Under the pieces are notes generated by a model that saw only the letters and a program-made list of their open reading frames with translations, was not told where the DNA came from and did no database searches. The translations under genes were made by a program, and so were the position numbers. 64,000 bases of DNA from Xenorhabdus beddingii (lineage in GTDB: Bacteria; Pseudomonadota; Gammaproteobacteria; Enterobacterales; Enterobacteriaceae): contig NZ_MUBK01000016.1 in assembly GCF_002127545.1 (NCBI RefSeq), positions 1-64,000 on the forward strand, read 5' to 3'. Each line of letters opens with the position of its first letter. Position 1 is the stretch's first letter. Below are positions 8,627 to 17,989 of the stretch, piece by piece.

Positions 8627-8908
8627 TTAAGCACGCAGGAAATCGATGTGCGTCAGTTTAGGTTTAAACGGATGACGCTGTACTGCCTGCACTTTAACTT
8701 GGGTTTCTTTACCATCAACAACCAGAGTCATAACTTCGTAGAATTCTGGTTTGCTTTCGTGGTTGATAACTGCATCATGATCCAGTTCGATAGAAACTGG
8801 CTCTTGGTTACCACCATAGATGATTGCTGGAAACTTGTTAGCTCTACGCAGGCGGCGGCTCGCACCCTTGCCCTGCTCTTTACGTACTTCTGCATTAATA
8901 GTTAACAT
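8627..8908 (-). CDS. rplY: 50S ribosomal protein L25
   Basis: The protein has 93 residues and starts [20 protein letters not shown]. This is the short, single-domain L25 of enterobacteria, which binds 5S rRNA in the large subunit; the C-terminal TL5/CTC extension found elsewhere is absent. The 5S-binding region [20 protein letters not shown] and the ending THIDFLRA are conserved. It lies between yejK and radD, as in E. coli. Confidence 0.97.
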   Translation of the reverse strand: MLTINAEVRKEQGKGASRRLRRANKFPAIIYGGNQEPVSIELDHDAVINHESKPEFYEVMTLVVDGKETQVKVQAVQRHPFKPKLTHIDFLRA

Positions 8909-9100
8909 TATTTTTTCTCTGAAAAAGAAGAAAATAAATCCTGCTACAGGCGACCCAGCAGCAGGTTCGATACTTGTCTTAACATGACATATTATGTTAA
9001 GCGGGCGGCATTCTAACGAAAAACCCTTATGACAGCAACCATTATGACAGCAAATAGAAATACACTCTCTGACGGGGTAGGGACAGATTATTTGGCCGAC

Positions 9101-10858
9101 TCAGTACAAATCATCAGCTCGTCTAAACCGCCCCTGGTAATCAAAAATTTTTTCCCGAATTTGCCAAAATTGCCCCTTTTTGCGTGCGACAACAAAATCA
9201 GGATGACGTAATAAAGGAAGCTGATGAGCAACGTCTGCTGCTGTTTTCCACTGAAAGGAAACCCCCGGTGCGCGCTGATGTTGGCGAAGGAATTGGAGTT
9301 CAAAGACTTTTTTCTGCGCCGGGGTGGATAAGCGGAACAACTCCGATACATCGGCTCCATCTTCATCATAATAGGTGATTTTCAGCCATTCTCCTTTGTT
9401 GTCATGACCGGGAATTAATTGCATTCCACCACAACGCAGTACCAAAGCGTCTTTAAGTTTCAGGGCTGCTTTCAGCATATCATCGGGATCGACCAGTATC
9501 TCTTCACACCGGTTGCAGCGGCGGGCGGCAATATCATTTTCTGCTCCACAATGGGGGCACGATTTAAAACGAAAACGGAAATCACATTGCTGTCGTTTTC
9601 CGTTTTCATCTTCTTCCCAGCCTTGGCAGCGCCTGCCAAAATGTTCGATGAGTTCTCCATCTGCTGTGCAGATTCCCCAAAACGTATTGGCAAATTGGCA
9701 GATGGGACAAAATACCTGCACGGGCTGGCTTTGTGAATGAGGTTTTTTTTTGCCGATTTCAGGCGTGTAAAGATCGTGGGGGTTGCCGGCATAATCCAGG
9801 ATCAGGCAATCTTTTTTATCCGGAAATAAACGTAATCCCCGCCCGACAATTTGCTGATAGAGGCTAACGGACTCCGTTGGCCGCAATATGGCAATTAAAT
9901 CGACATGTGGCGCATCGAATCCTGTTGTCAGTACGGCAACGTTGACCATATAGCGGAGCTGTTGTTCCTTGAAAGCCGTGATCAAGAGATCTCGCTCGGC
10001 TGTAGGGGTCTCCGCGCTGACTAACGCCGCTTGTCCGGTAGGTAACTGTTGAAAAATTTCTTTGGCGTGTTCAACCGTGGCCGCGAAAATCATCACACCT
10101 TTTCGGTTTTGGGCATAATCAATAATCTGTTTAACAATATGGGGAGTGATGCGTTTTTGGCGCTTGATTTCCCGATTTAGCTCAGATTCATTGAATATTC
10201 CTTGCTGACTGGTGCGCACTTGACTGAAGTCATACTGTATTATTGGCATGTCCAGTCTTTCTGGAGAAACCAGAAAGTGGTGTTTAATCATATAACGTAA
10301 CGGAAGCTCATAAATGCAGTCGCGAAAAAAACTGCTTTCATCACCGCGTATCATGCCGTGATAATGGTATTGGTATATCCAGCCATAACCCAGGCGATAA
10401 GGTGTTGCGGTTAATCCCAGAATGCGTATTTGAGGATTGTTTCTCTGAAGCTGCTGGATAATTTGTTGGTATTGGCTGTTTTCGTTATCACTGATGCGAT
10501 GGCATTCATCAATAATTAGCAGTGAAAAATGATGGTCAAAACGTTCCAGATTACGGGCTATGGACTGGATACTACCAAAAACCACTTTTCCTTCACTTTT
10601 TTTCTGATTTAATCCGGCAGAAAAAATATCTGCGTTTAATCCATAAGCACAATATTTGCCATGGTTCTGTGCAACGAGTTCTTTGACATGTGCCAACACT
10701 AAAACGCGGCCGTGAGCCCGCTTTGCCAATTCAGCAATGACGAGACTTTTACCTGCCCCTGTTGGTAAGACAATCACAGCAGGTTCTCTGTGTTGACGAA
10801 AATAGCGAATGGTAGCATCTACCGCTTCTTGTTGATAAGGGCGTAAAGTAAAAGCCAT
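9101..10858 (-). CDS. radD: RadD (YejH), superfamily 2 DNA helicase-like repair ATPase
   Basis: The protein has about 585 residues from the ATG at 10858 ([20 protein letters not shown]), which matches the E. coli start; an in-frame ATG at 10921 would add 21 residues. Motifs in order are: Walker [14 protein letters not shown] (Walker B), LTATPYRLG (motif III), [10 protein letters not shown] and QIVGRGLRL (motif VI). The C-terminal half holds two CxxC zinc-like clusters ([13 protein letters not shown] / CNRCEE). RadD helps process recombination intermediates and resist DNA damage in E. coli, with SSB and RecA as partners. It stands alone between rplY and the divergent rsuA. Confidence 0.93.
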   Translation of the reverse strand: MAFTLRPYQQEAVDATIRYFRQHREPAVIVLPTGAGKSLVIAELAKRAHGRVLVLAHVKELVAQNHGKYCAYGLNADIFSAGLNQKKSEGKVVFGSIQSIARNLERFDHHFSLLIIDECHRISDNENSQYQQIIQQLQRNNPQIRILGLTATPYRLGYGWIYQYHYHGMIRGDESSFFRDCIYELPLRYMIKHHFLVSPERLDMPIIQYDFSQVRTSQQGIFNESELNREIKRQKRITPHIVKQIIDYAQNRKGVMIFAATVEHAKEIFQQLPTGQAALVSAETPTAERDLLITAFKEQQLRYMVNVAVLTTGFDAPHVDLIAILRPTESVSLYQQIVGRGLRLFPDKKDCLILDYAGNPHDLYTPEIGKKKPHSQSQPVQVFCPICQFANTFWGICTADGELIEHFGRRCQGWEEDENGKRQQCDFRFRFKSCPHCGAENDIAARRCNRCEEILVDPDDMLKAALKLKDALVLRCGGMQLIPGHDNKGEWLKITYYDEDGADVSELFRLSTPAQKKVFELQFLRQHQRAPGVSFQWKTAADVAHQLPLLRHPDFVVARKKGQFWQIREKIFDYQGRFRRADDLY

Positions 10859-11134
10859 TTTTATGTTACTGTCACCGGTATCAGGTAAAAGGGAATTGAT
10901 GTAGAGGATAACATTTTTCATTTAGCCTTGCTGTTGAGAAAATACTCGCCATTCTTTCTTTTTCTAGAATTAGACGGGCTATAACGCGTGATTTATTACT
11001 GTTATAGTTATTTTAGTGATGATTACTCAAAGAATGATCTGTTTAATCTAGCAGCCCAATAGTGACCTTGAAGTTGTTTGCAATATCAAAGGTGTGTTCA
11101 GTGTGTTTATTTTTTTTATCAGGGACATTTATTC

Positions 11135-11842
11135 ATGCGATTGGATAAGTTTTTATCTCAACAATTAGGCATTAGCCGCAGTGATGTGGGGCGTGAGTTA
11201 CGGGCAGGGCTAGTGACTGTCGATGGTGAAGTCATCAAAACAGGAGCCTATAAATTGAAGCTCGATCAGCAAGTTGCTTATGATGGAACGATATTGCAAC
11301 AATTGAGTGGCTCACGCTATTTTATGCTGAATAAACCACAGGGATATGTGTGTTCGACAGATGATCCATCAAATCCGACGATTTTATATTTTATCGATGA
11401 GCCTGTTGCCCATAAATTACATTCGGCAGGGCGATTGGATATTGATACTACCGGATTGGTTTTGCTGACGGATGATGGGCAATGGTCGCATCGTATTACA
11501 TCCCCCAAGCATCATTGCGAAAAAACCTACCTTGTTACATTGGAACACCCGATATCGGGAGATACTGAGCAACAATTTCTAGCCGGAGTGCAGTTAAATG
11601 GTGAAAAAACACTGACAAAACCCGCAAAGCTAGAAGTGGTCGAACCCCAGATTGTACGACTGACCATCAGTGAAGGGCGCTATCATCAAGTCAAACGGAT
11701 GTTTGCCGCAGTGGGAAACCGTGTTGTTGAACTTCATCGGGAAAGAATCGGTGAAATTTATCTCGATCCTGAATTGGCCCCGGGAGAGTATCGAGCGCTG
11801 ACTGACAGCGAGATCAACAGCCTCCAAATTCCAACGCTTTAA
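11135..11842 (+). CDS. rsuA: 16S rRNA pseudouridine(516) synthase RsuA
   Basis: The protein has 235 residues. It starts with an S4 RNA-binding domain ([18 protein letters not shown], to about residue 60), followed by a RluB/RsuA-type catalytic domain with the active-site aspartate in [17 protein letters not shown] and the conserved [16 protein letters not shown]. It converts U516 of 16S rRNA to pseudouridine. The start at ATG 11135 is chosen from alignment to the family; an in-frame start at 11078 would add 19 residues without homology. It is followed 34 bp later by bcr, as in E. coli. Confidence 0.95.
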   Translation: MRLDKFLSQQLGISRSDVGRELRAGLVTVDGEVIKTGAYKLKLDQQVAYDGTILQQLSGSRYFMLNKPQGYVCSTDDPSNPTILYFIDEPVAHKLHSAGRLDIDTTGLVLLTDDGQWSHRITSPKHHCEKTYLVTLEHPISGDTEQQFLAGVQLNGEKTLTKPAKLEVVEPQIVRLTISEGRYHQVKRMFAAVGNRVVELHRERIGEIYLDPELAPGEYRALTDSEINSLQIPTL

Positions 11843-11876
11843 TTTTTTATCCTTCAATTGATTCAGGAGTAACTGC

Positions 11877-13064
11877 GTGCAACAACAGCGAGTGTCTTAT
11901 TTGGGATTAGTCATGATCCTTGGCTTGCTTTCTATGTTAATGCCATTGGCAATTGATATGTATTTGCCGAGTATGCCAACGATCGCTGAGAATTTTGGTG
12001 TCAGTGATGGTTTGGTGCAGATGACGCAGAATAGCTATATTCTGGGTTTTGCCATTGGTCAAATTATTTATGGGCCAATGGCAGACAGTTTGGGGCGTAA
12101 GCCTGTCATTTTAGGCGGTGTCATTGTTTTTGCTATATCTTCGGCTGCGTGTGCTTTGGCCCAAGATATTCATTCCTTCATCTCTATGCGTTTCCTGCAT
12201 GGTTTTTCTGCCGCCGCAGCCAGTGTTGTTATCAGCGCTCTGATGCGTGATATGTTCACGAAAGATGAATTTTCCCGCAGTATGTCTTTTGTCACATTAG
12301 TGATGGTCATCGCGCCTTTATTGGCTCCCATGTTGGGTGGGATGATGATGATATGGTTTAACTGGCATGCTATTTTCTGGACAATTGCTATCGCAGCGGT
12401 AATCGCTGCGGCTCTGGTCGCTTTCTTTATCAGTGAAACATTGCCGAAAGAAAAAAGGCAGCGCTTTAATTTAAAAACCACTCTGAAGCAGTTTATTATG
12501 CTGTTCCGGCAGCGTCAGGTATTGTGTTATATCTTGGCCAGCGGTTTTTCCTTCTCTGGCATGTTCTCCTTCCTCAGTGTTGGGCCGTTTGTTTACATTA
12601 AATTAAATGGCGTGTCTGAACAGAATTTTGGCTACTATTTTGGTCTGAATATAATTTTTCTGTTCATAATGACCATCATTAATAGCCAATGTGTTCGTAG
12701 ATACGGCGCATTGAAAATGTTGCATATCGGACTGTTGGTCCAGTTTATCATGGGGCTGTGGCTGCTGTTTTGTACCATGTTTGATCTGGGGTTTATTTCT
12801 TTAGTCATGGGTGTTGCTATTTATATCAGTGGTATTTCTATGATTACATCTAACACGATGGCTGTTGTGTTGGACGATTACCCTCATATGGCCGGAACAG
12901 TCTCTTCACTGGCGGGAACTATCCGTTTTAGTATCGCCGCATTGGTGGGCGTTATCCTGTCTCTACTACCGGGGAAAAGTGCCTGGCCGATGGTGGGTTC
13001 CATGGCGTTATGCTCGGCATTGGCGATGTTACTTATTCTCCATGTCCGCAAAGCACAAAAATAA
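11877..13064 (+). CDS. bcr: Bcr/CflA family multidrug efflux transporter
   Basis: The protein has 395 residues with about 12 membrane helices (major facilitator superfamily). The motif between helices 2 and 3, GPMADSLGRKPVILGG, and the early LAIDMYLPSMP are typical of the Bcr/CflA drug:proton antiporters, which in E. coli confer bicyclomycin and sulfonamide export and also release cysteine. The start is GTG at 11877 with a strong site (CAGGAG). It forms a likely operon with rsuA, and the synteny supports Bcr rather than a paralogue. Confidence 0.93.
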   Translation: MQQQRVSYLGLVMILGLLSMLMPLAIDMYLPSMPTIAENFGVSDGLVQMTQNSYILGFAIGQIIYGPMADSLGRKPVILGGVIVFAISSAACALAQDIHSFISMRFLHGFSAAAASVVISALMRDMFTKDEFSRSMSFVTLVMVIAPLLAPMLGGMMMIWFNWHAIFWTIAIAAVIAAALVAFFISETLPKEKRQRFNLKTTLKQFIMLFRQRQVLCYILASGFSFSGMFSFLSVGPFVYIKLNGVSEQNFGYYFGLNIIFLFIMTIINSQCVRRYGALKMLHIGLLVQFIMGLWLLFCTMFDLGFISLVMGVAIYISGISMITSNTMAVVLDDYPHMAGTVSSLAGTIRFSIAALVGVILSLLPGKSAWPMVGSMALCSALAMLLILHVRKAQK

Positions 13065-13069
13065 CACGT

Positions 13070-13105
13070 TGAAAGGCTGTCTCTTTGTATGAGATGGCCT
13101 TTTGT
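13070..13105 (+). terminator. terminator downstream of bcr
   Basis: AAAGGC and GCCTTTT flank an imperfect stem (CTGTCTC / GAGATGG) and are followed by a T-rich stretch. Confidence 0.65.
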
Positions 13106-13722
13106 TGTCACGTCTGTTCACTCCCCCTTTATTTTTACTCTTGATATAAGAAAAATACAGGTTTGCTTAAGGTTTTTTCCTATGTGATAAGCGCTAACTT
13201 TGCATTTTCCTTCCTAAAATTCCTTAAATGCGGAAAGACGCTATTTTTTGGGTTAATAGACAGGAAATACCGAGTGATTATCAAATAAATGTAGAAATTT
13301 ATTAAATTGGTTATATTTGAGAGTGTGGATGTGTTGTTTTTTTGTTAACTTTTCATGATTGGTTACATTACTATAAGTGATAATGGATCTCCTATTGATT
13401 AACTTATTGTAAAATAAATAAATTAATCTTGTTTTTGTGTAAGGTAAAGTTTGGAAAAAGCTAATATGTAAAAAAATTTTGAATGAAAAGTTGCCATCTT
13501 GCATGAAAATTAGTTGAATTATTTACCTAAACAGTATAAATATATACAAAATGCGAGTTCGATCGCACTTTTCCAAGATTAAGAGCGAAGGAAGTGCGGT
13601 AAAGTGGTTTTCATTTTAACTTTTTTTTTACTTTTTTGTTTGGTGGTTATTCGGTTTTGACGAGTCGATCACCGACAGTGGGTGGTTAGATGTATTAATG
13701 TTGTTTCTGATAGGAATGATAC
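13106..13722. other. AT-rich intergenic region upstream of yejG
   Basis: No convincing gene is seen. At 13563-13600 an inverted pair CGCACTT / AAGTGCG brackets about 25 bases and could form a hairpin in the yejG leader. The region also holds the first of three copies of AAGTGCGGT (see findings). Confidence 0.45.
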
Positions 13723-14067
13723 GTGAATAATATCCAACTTTCGGTAGTACACAGACTGCCGCAAAGTTATCGGTGGTCATCTGGGTTTGTTGGTACAAAA
13801 GTTGAAATTTTACCAGCAGAAGAAACAGATAAAGAAAATAGCCTGATGGGGCTGAAATTGTTAAGCCATGAAGGTGAAAAAGCCCGGGAGATTTTGCAGA
13901 CCATCAATCAGTCTATTGCTGATATGCAGATACTAAGTGCGGTGATTGAGTGGGAAGGGGAACCCTGTTTGTTTTTTGCCAAGGAAGATGAAAGTGCGGT
14001 GATATGTCGTTTGAAAACATTAGGTGCTGCAATTGCAGAAAACATAACTGCGTTTTACCCGTTATAA
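13723..14067 (+). CDS. yejG: YejG family conserved protein
   Basis: The protein has 114 residues, the same length as E. coli YejG. Matching blocks are QLSVVHRLPQSYRWSSGFVG, NSLMGLKLLS and EWEGEPCLF. The function is not established; transcription of this gene responds to aminoglycosides in some enterobacteria, but nothing in the sequence shows a mechanism. The start codon is GTG at 13723 with TAGGA upstream. A 650-bp non-coding stretch precedes it. Confidence 0.88.
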   Translation: MNNIQLSVVHRLPQSYRWSSGFVGTKVEILPAEETDKENSLMGLKLLSHEGEKAREILQTINQSIADMQILSAVIEWEGEPCLFFAKEDESAVICRLKTLGAAIAENITAFYPL

Positions 14068-14082
14068 TTTTTACTCATTGAT

Positions 14083-14114
14083 AAAAAACGCTTCCTAAAT
14101 GGAAGCGTTTTTTA
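14083..14114. terminator. bidirectional terminator between yejG and mepS
   Basis: AAAAAACGCTTCC and GGAAGCGTTTTTT pair around TAAAT. Confidence 0.9.
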
Positions 14115-14161
14115 ATGCCTGCAAGGGAATTTTTTTTGAGTAATGGGCGTTATACTCGATT

Positions 14162-14758
14162 TTAGGCGTTGGTCATTGCAACTTTCGTCTCATCTGAGAG
14201 CACCCGCCTTGCCCCATAGTACCGTTTACTCCAATAGTTATCGGTCAGTTTGGAAACCATAACCCCACTGCTGGTTGAAGCATGCACAAATTGGTTATTA
14301 CCGATGTAAATACCAACGTGGCGCATATAACGGCCAGTCTTGAATAGTACCAAGTCCCCAGCACGTAATTTCGAGCGGCTAACGGTTTGACCTAGATACT
14401 GTTGTTCTGATGTTGAGCGTGGTAATTCCATGCCAAACTGGTCGTGAAAAGTACGCTGTACAAAAGCAGAACAATCAATCCCGCGTTTTGTGTTCCCTCC
14501 CAACCGATAGGCAACACCTTTCCAATCCGCATATTGGTTAAGTAGCTTGGATTTTATATCTAGATTATTAACTAAGGTTTCAAATTCATCCTGAGATGGT
14601 TGCAGTAAAAAATGCTTTTGGGTGTTTACTGCATGCGTCTCAGTTTGTTTATTACGCAGCCTGGAATCTGGTGAACTACATGCGGTCAGTGCCACTGCCG
14701 CTAGAATCGCGGGTATCAGCCGCAATACGTATCTCAGTATTGGTTGAGATTTGACCAT
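14162..14758 (-). CDS. mepS: MepS (Spr), murein DD-endopeptidase lipoprotein
   Basis: The protein has 198 residues. The signal peptide ends in a lipobox LTAC with the lipidated cysteine at residue 27. An NlpC/P60 domain follows from about residue 70. The catalytic triad is visible: Cys96 in IDCSAF, His147 in RHVGIY and His159 in [10 protein letters not shown]. MepS is an outer-membrane lipoprotein that cuts D-Ala-mDAP cross-links so that new peptidoglycan can be inserted; in E. coli it is degraded by Prc-NlpI. It lies next to lpxT, as in E. coli. Confidence 0.95.
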   Translation of the reverse strand: MVKSQPILRYVLRLIPAILAAVALTACSSPDSRLRNKQTETHAVNTQKHFLLQPSQDEFETLVNNLDIKSKLLNQYADWKGVAYRLGGNTKRGIDCSAFVQRTFHDQFGMELPRSTSEQQYLGQTVSRSKLRAGDLVLFKTGRYMRHVGIYIGNNQFVHASTSSGVMVSKLTDNYWSKRYYGARRVLSDETKVAMTNA

Positions 14759-15103
14759 TATAGTGATTTTCCCTTGCAGCCCTTAAATACGATTTATTGT
14801 CATCAAAAAACACTGAACTTTTTAAAGCCTAGTCAGAATATGATGAATTAACAAATTTTCTGTCCCTAAAGTGTGTGAAGCAACACATTTTATTAGCTTC
14901 TTTACAAAACGTATTATTTTAATAAACAGGACACCGGGAAGATTACTTAAATCATTAGTAAAAAGCGAGAGACGAAAAGGGTTCTTTACAAAAAATTAGA
15001 TTAGGAACTAAGAGGTTAGAATGGTTTGTTGCGACTTTATACAGGTTTGGTAAATATTTTGTGATATTGAGGAGATAGCAGCGATCTCCTCAACAGCCTG
15101 ACC
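14759..15103. other. intergenic region between mepS and lpxT
   Basis: This AT-rich, non-coding stretch must contain the mepS promoter on the minus strand and the end of the lpxT transcript. I see no strong hairpin or known operator. Confidence 0.4.
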
Positions 15104-15826
15104 TTAATTGGCTCGTCTGATATGTGGCAATTTCTTATCTAGCCATTTTGCCATGATATCACTTAATGGAGTCAGTAATATCCAACTCATGCCGATCAGT
15201 ACCAGAGACAGGGAGCCTACGGCAATATCTGTAAACCAGTGAGCACCGGCCATAATGCGAGGAAGGGCGAAAGTGATCATAATCAGTAGCGCAATAAAGA
15301 ATGCGCTGCGGGAGACATAACGCAGTATGAAGCTACTGAAAATCAACAACATTAAACCATGATCGCCAGGAAAACTGTCTTTGGATGCATCCTTGGTATG
15401 CCAACTCGTCATGCTGTCTATACGGTTAACGTTTTCAAATGTCAGTGTCGGGCTAGGGCGGGTGACAGGGAGCTGGTGACCTATTTGATTAATGATGACG
15501 GCAGAAATGAGCATGACGAAACCCATCATGAAAAGCCGGCGTTTGCCTGCATAATCCTGTTTACGAAATGCGCTGTAATAAAGCAGCCCCATGCATAGTA
15601 GTGATATCACATCAAATGCCCTGACATTGGCGATGGCGACAAATAGGGTAAATTTTGAATCTGGCAGCAGTTTCTCATTAAAAAAATAAAAAATAGAGGA
15701 ATCGATGTGAAACCAAAAGCCATGGTTCTCTGGTAAGTACCATGAGAGAAACAGGGCGATACCAAGGATATTGAGTATAAGTATAGCGAGTGGGTGACTG
15801 CGGGTCATGGTGTACCTATCTAACAC
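15104..15826 (-). CDS. lpxT: LpxT, lipid A 1-diphosphate synthase (PAP2 family)
   Basis: The protein has 240 residues (or 234 from the internal ATG at 15808) and about six membrane helices. PAP2-type phosphatase motifs are present: KDASKDSFPGDHGLMLLIF and PRIMAGAHWFTDIAVGS, with the conserved histidines in PGDHG and GAHWFTD. LpxT moves a phosphate from undecaprenyl pyrophosphate to the 1-position of lipid A at the periplasmic face of the inner membrane, which also recycles the carrier lipid. Family blocks such as GIALFLSWYLPENHGFW match E. coli LpxT. It is a neighbour of mepS, as expected. Confidence 0.92.
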   Translation of the reverse strand: MLDRYTMTRSHPLAILILNILGIALFLSWYLPENHGFWFHIDSSIFYFFNEKLLPDSKFTLFVAIANVRAFDVISLLCMGLLYYSAFRKQDYAGKRRLFMMGFVMLISAVIINQIGHQLPVTRPSPTLTFENVNRIDSMTSWHTKDASKDSFPGDHGLMLLIFSSFILRYVSRSAFFIALLIMITFALPRIMAGAHWFTDIAVGSLSLVLIGMSWILLTPLSDIMAKWLDKKLPHIRRAN

Positions 15827-16283
15827 GTAAAATGGATTTTGGTAGACAAATTAACAGGGGAGGCACTATAACAAAAATTTATCGGAAAGCGTAATCATTG
15901 TAGAAAGCGATGGTTAAGGTATGGAAATATCAACATATTTGTACAGTCCATTAATGAATCCCTTTTTCATTAACATGGTAATAATTTCAATGATATCGGA
16001 AAAAGAGCTAAATCCCAACTTCAGTACCGATAATATATATTTGATGCAATATTGATACCTGACTATCATTAAATAACTGTGAATTAACTCCCTCATATCC
16101 AAACTTATCGGAATAATATATCGAATTGTGGTCTGGATAAGTAAAAGTATAAAGAAATCGTTCCATTTGCCGTTATATCGTTATATAGATAACAGGGCGT
16201 TGCACTATTATCTGTTTTTCGAATTAGCACGGGGCTAAAACTGAAAAAAAGATAATAATACCTGTAATGGAGGTTAACTGCTT
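15827..16283. other. intergenic region with promoter for the first pilin-like gene
   Basis: This AT-rich region lies between divergent genes. A good ribosome binding site (AATGGAGG) precedes 16284. The minus-strand frame 15914-16102 has no ribosome binding site and was rejected. Confidence 0.4.
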
Positions 16284-16607
16284 ATGTTACGAAAAATGAC
16301 GACTTTTTTGTTTATGTCTTTATCTTATCCCGCAGTGGCTAATTCTCCATCAACCTCAATGCCGAATTCTGGAAATATTCATTTTCAAGGCGCTATTGTT
16401 GATCCTCCATGTCAATTTACTTTGGATGAAGAACGTACTTCTATGGTTTGCTGGTATAATGGTGAACGGCTAATTCAAGATAAAACCATTGAATATCAAG
16501 TTGATAGCAAGGATTTGTTATCTCTGAAAAAAAACATTGGAACAGAAGAAATAAGATGGGTGGGGGAAAACAAGCAGTTAGGCATCATGACGTTAACCTA
16601 TCACTAA
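16284..16607 (+). CDS. small exported pilin-like protein A
   Basis: The protein has 107 residues. A signal peptide (MLRKMTTFLFMSLSYPAVAN) is followed by GNIHFQGAIVDPPCQFTL. The pattern G-x-I-x-F-x-G-A-I-V-D-P-x-C is the first strand of type 1 fimbrial subunits, and a second cysteine follows in SMVCWYN, as in the pilin disulfide. A normal pilin is near 160-180 residues, whereas this mature protein is about 85. The usual C-terminal strand may be represented by GIMTLTYH. It resembles the next gene at 16897 in length and layout. The function is unknown: it could be a minimal fimbrial subunit or a secreted protein derived from one. No chaperone or usher gene is near. Confidence 0.6.
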   Translation: MLRKMTTFLFMSLSYPAVANSPSTSMPNSGNIHFQGAIVDPPCQFTLDEERTSMVCWYNGERLIQDKTIEYQVDSKDLLSLKKNIGTEEIRWVGENKQLGIMTLTYH

Positions 16608-16896
16608 ATGTTATAAATAATAACCATAATCATTATATTTGTTTTATTTAAACAATAAATATAACGACAAATTGTAAACTTTATTTGTGACTTAGTTCAA
16701 GTGATTATTTCTAATAACAATTTGGAAAGTACTTAATAAAAGTAATGTCTTTATTTTTAGCCAGAAATGTACCTTTGATATTTATCAATAAAAGATGTCA
16801 ATATCGTATTTTTTTCATGTGAAATAGTTATTATGGAGAGGAAGGAATAAAAGATAGCTGCGTTTTAGTTAATGGATAAACGAAAGTGAGGTGACC
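16608..16896. other. AT-rich spacer between the two pilin-like genes
   Basis: No gene and no strong terminator is seen. The length suggests that the second gene has its own promoter. Confidence 0.4.
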
Positions 16897-17208
16897 ATGC
16901 AAAATTATCTTAAATTGTTAATTAGCTGTTTGTTGGTTTCATGGCTTTCTTATGGGTATGCAGAATCTAAAGGAGGAGTTATCCAGTTTTCCGGCGCAAT
17001 TGTTGACCCAGGGTGTCAAGTTGTCGTATCAAATGCTCAAGCCAATATCTCTTGCTATCGGTTAGGGAAAAACCACACCGTTAAGCACATCATTTCAACT
17101 CAGAAAACAACAGGTAATGTCATGCTTCCTGGTAACATCGGTGTTTCCAGTGTGAAGTGGACTGATAACCAAAAACGAGTGGCAATCGTTAATGTGGATT
17201 ATTTCTAA
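16897..17208 (+). CDS. small exported pilin-like protein B
   Basis: The protein has 103 residues from the ATG at 16897, which sits about 6 bases after AGTGAGG; a GTG at 16891 would add two residues. A signal peptide ending near SYGYAES is followed by GGVIQFSGAIVDPGCQVVV and a second cysteine in NISCYRL. The end, SVKWTDNQKRVAIVNVDYF, resembles the end of protein A (EIRWVGENKQLGIMTLTYH), so the two are paralogues that diverged after a tandem duplication. Both look like half-length type 1 pilin domains. A hairpin at 17220-17268 ends the transcript. Confidence 0.6.
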   Translation: MQNYLKLLISCLLVSWLSYGYAESKGGVIQFSGAIVDPGCQVVVSNAQANISCYRLGKNHTVKHIISTQKTTGNVMLPGNIGVSSVKWTDNQKRVAIVNVDYF

Positions 17209-17219
17209 TTTAATAGGTG

Positions 17220-17268
17220 ATGAGTTGCTCTTTTCATTGGATATTATTTCATAGAAAGAGCAACTCAT
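17220..17268. terminator. inverted repeat, probable bidirectional terminator
   Basis: A perfect 14-bp pair (ATGAGTTGCTCTTT / AAAGAGCAACTCAT) encloses a 21-base loop between the converging pilin-like gene and efpL. Confidence 0.65.
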
Positions 17269-17284
17269 ATTTAAAAAGACAGGT

Positions 17285-17857
17285 TTAATCACAACGTCCC
17301 ATATAACGACGCTCCACAATGTGAATGCGGATTTTTTCGCCTGAACTCAGGTATTCAGGAACTTGAACTGTCAGCCCTGTACTCATTTTAGCGGGTTTAG
17401 TACGAGCACTGGCTGATGCACCTTTAATGCCTGGTGATGTTTCTTCAATGACCATATCAACCGTTTGTGGTAATTCAAGAGCCAGTAATTGTCCCTCCAT
17501 CGTTAGCACTTGCATTCCTGGTAAACCTTCTTCTGGAATGAATAGCAACTCTTCTTCGATTTGATCTTTTTTGAAGTGATAAGGCGTGAAATCTTCATCA
17601 TCCATGAAAATATATTCATCACCATCAATGTAGGAAAAACTGACACCACGGCGAGTTAATGTGATGGCGTCAAGAATGTCATCACCTTTGAAACGCTCTT
17701 CCACTTTCTGACCAGTGCGAATATCAGTAAAACGCATTTTATACAAAGTGCTGGCTCCACGGGCGCTGGGGGACTGAATATCGATGTCTTTAACTAACAA
17801 TAGTTTTCCATTGTGGCTGATTGCAGCACCGCGTTTAATTTCATTGGCTTTAGCCAT
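17285..17857 (-). CDS. yeiP: EfpL (YeiP), elongation factor P-like protein
   Basis: The protein has 190 residues and three beta domains of the EF-P type. It starts [20 protein letters not shown]. The tip of domain I reads SPSARGAST, with arginine in the place that EF-P uses for its modified lysine; this is the EfpL signature. The end [13 protein letters not shown] is typical. EfpL relieves ribosome stalling at proline-rich and some other motifs in E. coli. It lies upstream of the mtr-like gene instead of beside the full fru operon. Confidence 0.93.
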   Translation of the reverse strand: MAKANEIKRGAAISHNGKLLLVKDIDIQSPSARGASTLYKMRFTDIRTGQKVEERFKGDDILDAITLTRRGVSFSYIDGDEYIFMDDEDFTPYHFKKDQIEEELLFIPEEGLPGMQVLTMEGQLLALELPQTVDMVIEETSPGIKGASASARTKPAKMSTGLTVQVPEYLSSGEKIRIHIVERRYMGRCD

Positions 17858-17952
17858 AGATACCTTCCATAAGAACGGGGAAATAGTGGAATGAATATTT
17901 AAGTGGCGACAAAATTACTCGCAGTCAGTCTGTTAGGCAAGAGGTGAATGGA

Positions 17953-17978
17953 TGCCCCCGTAAAAAATACGGGGGGCA
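17953..17978 (-). terminator. terminator of the mtr-like gene
   Basis: TGCCCCCGTA pairs with TACGGGGGCA. It lies about 12 bp after the stop codon at 17990 and is GC-rich with a loop of A/T. Confidence 0.75.
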
Positions 17979-17989
17979 AAAGGACGTGA

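Noticed and set aside
13253..13504. 83-codon minus-strand frame between bcr and yejG
   Set aside because: Very AT-rich, no ribosome binding site, low-complexity composition.
15914..16102. 62-codon minus-strand frame upstream of the pilin-like genes
   Set aside because: No ribosome binding site, hydrophobic and low-complexity content, and AT-rich non-coding context.
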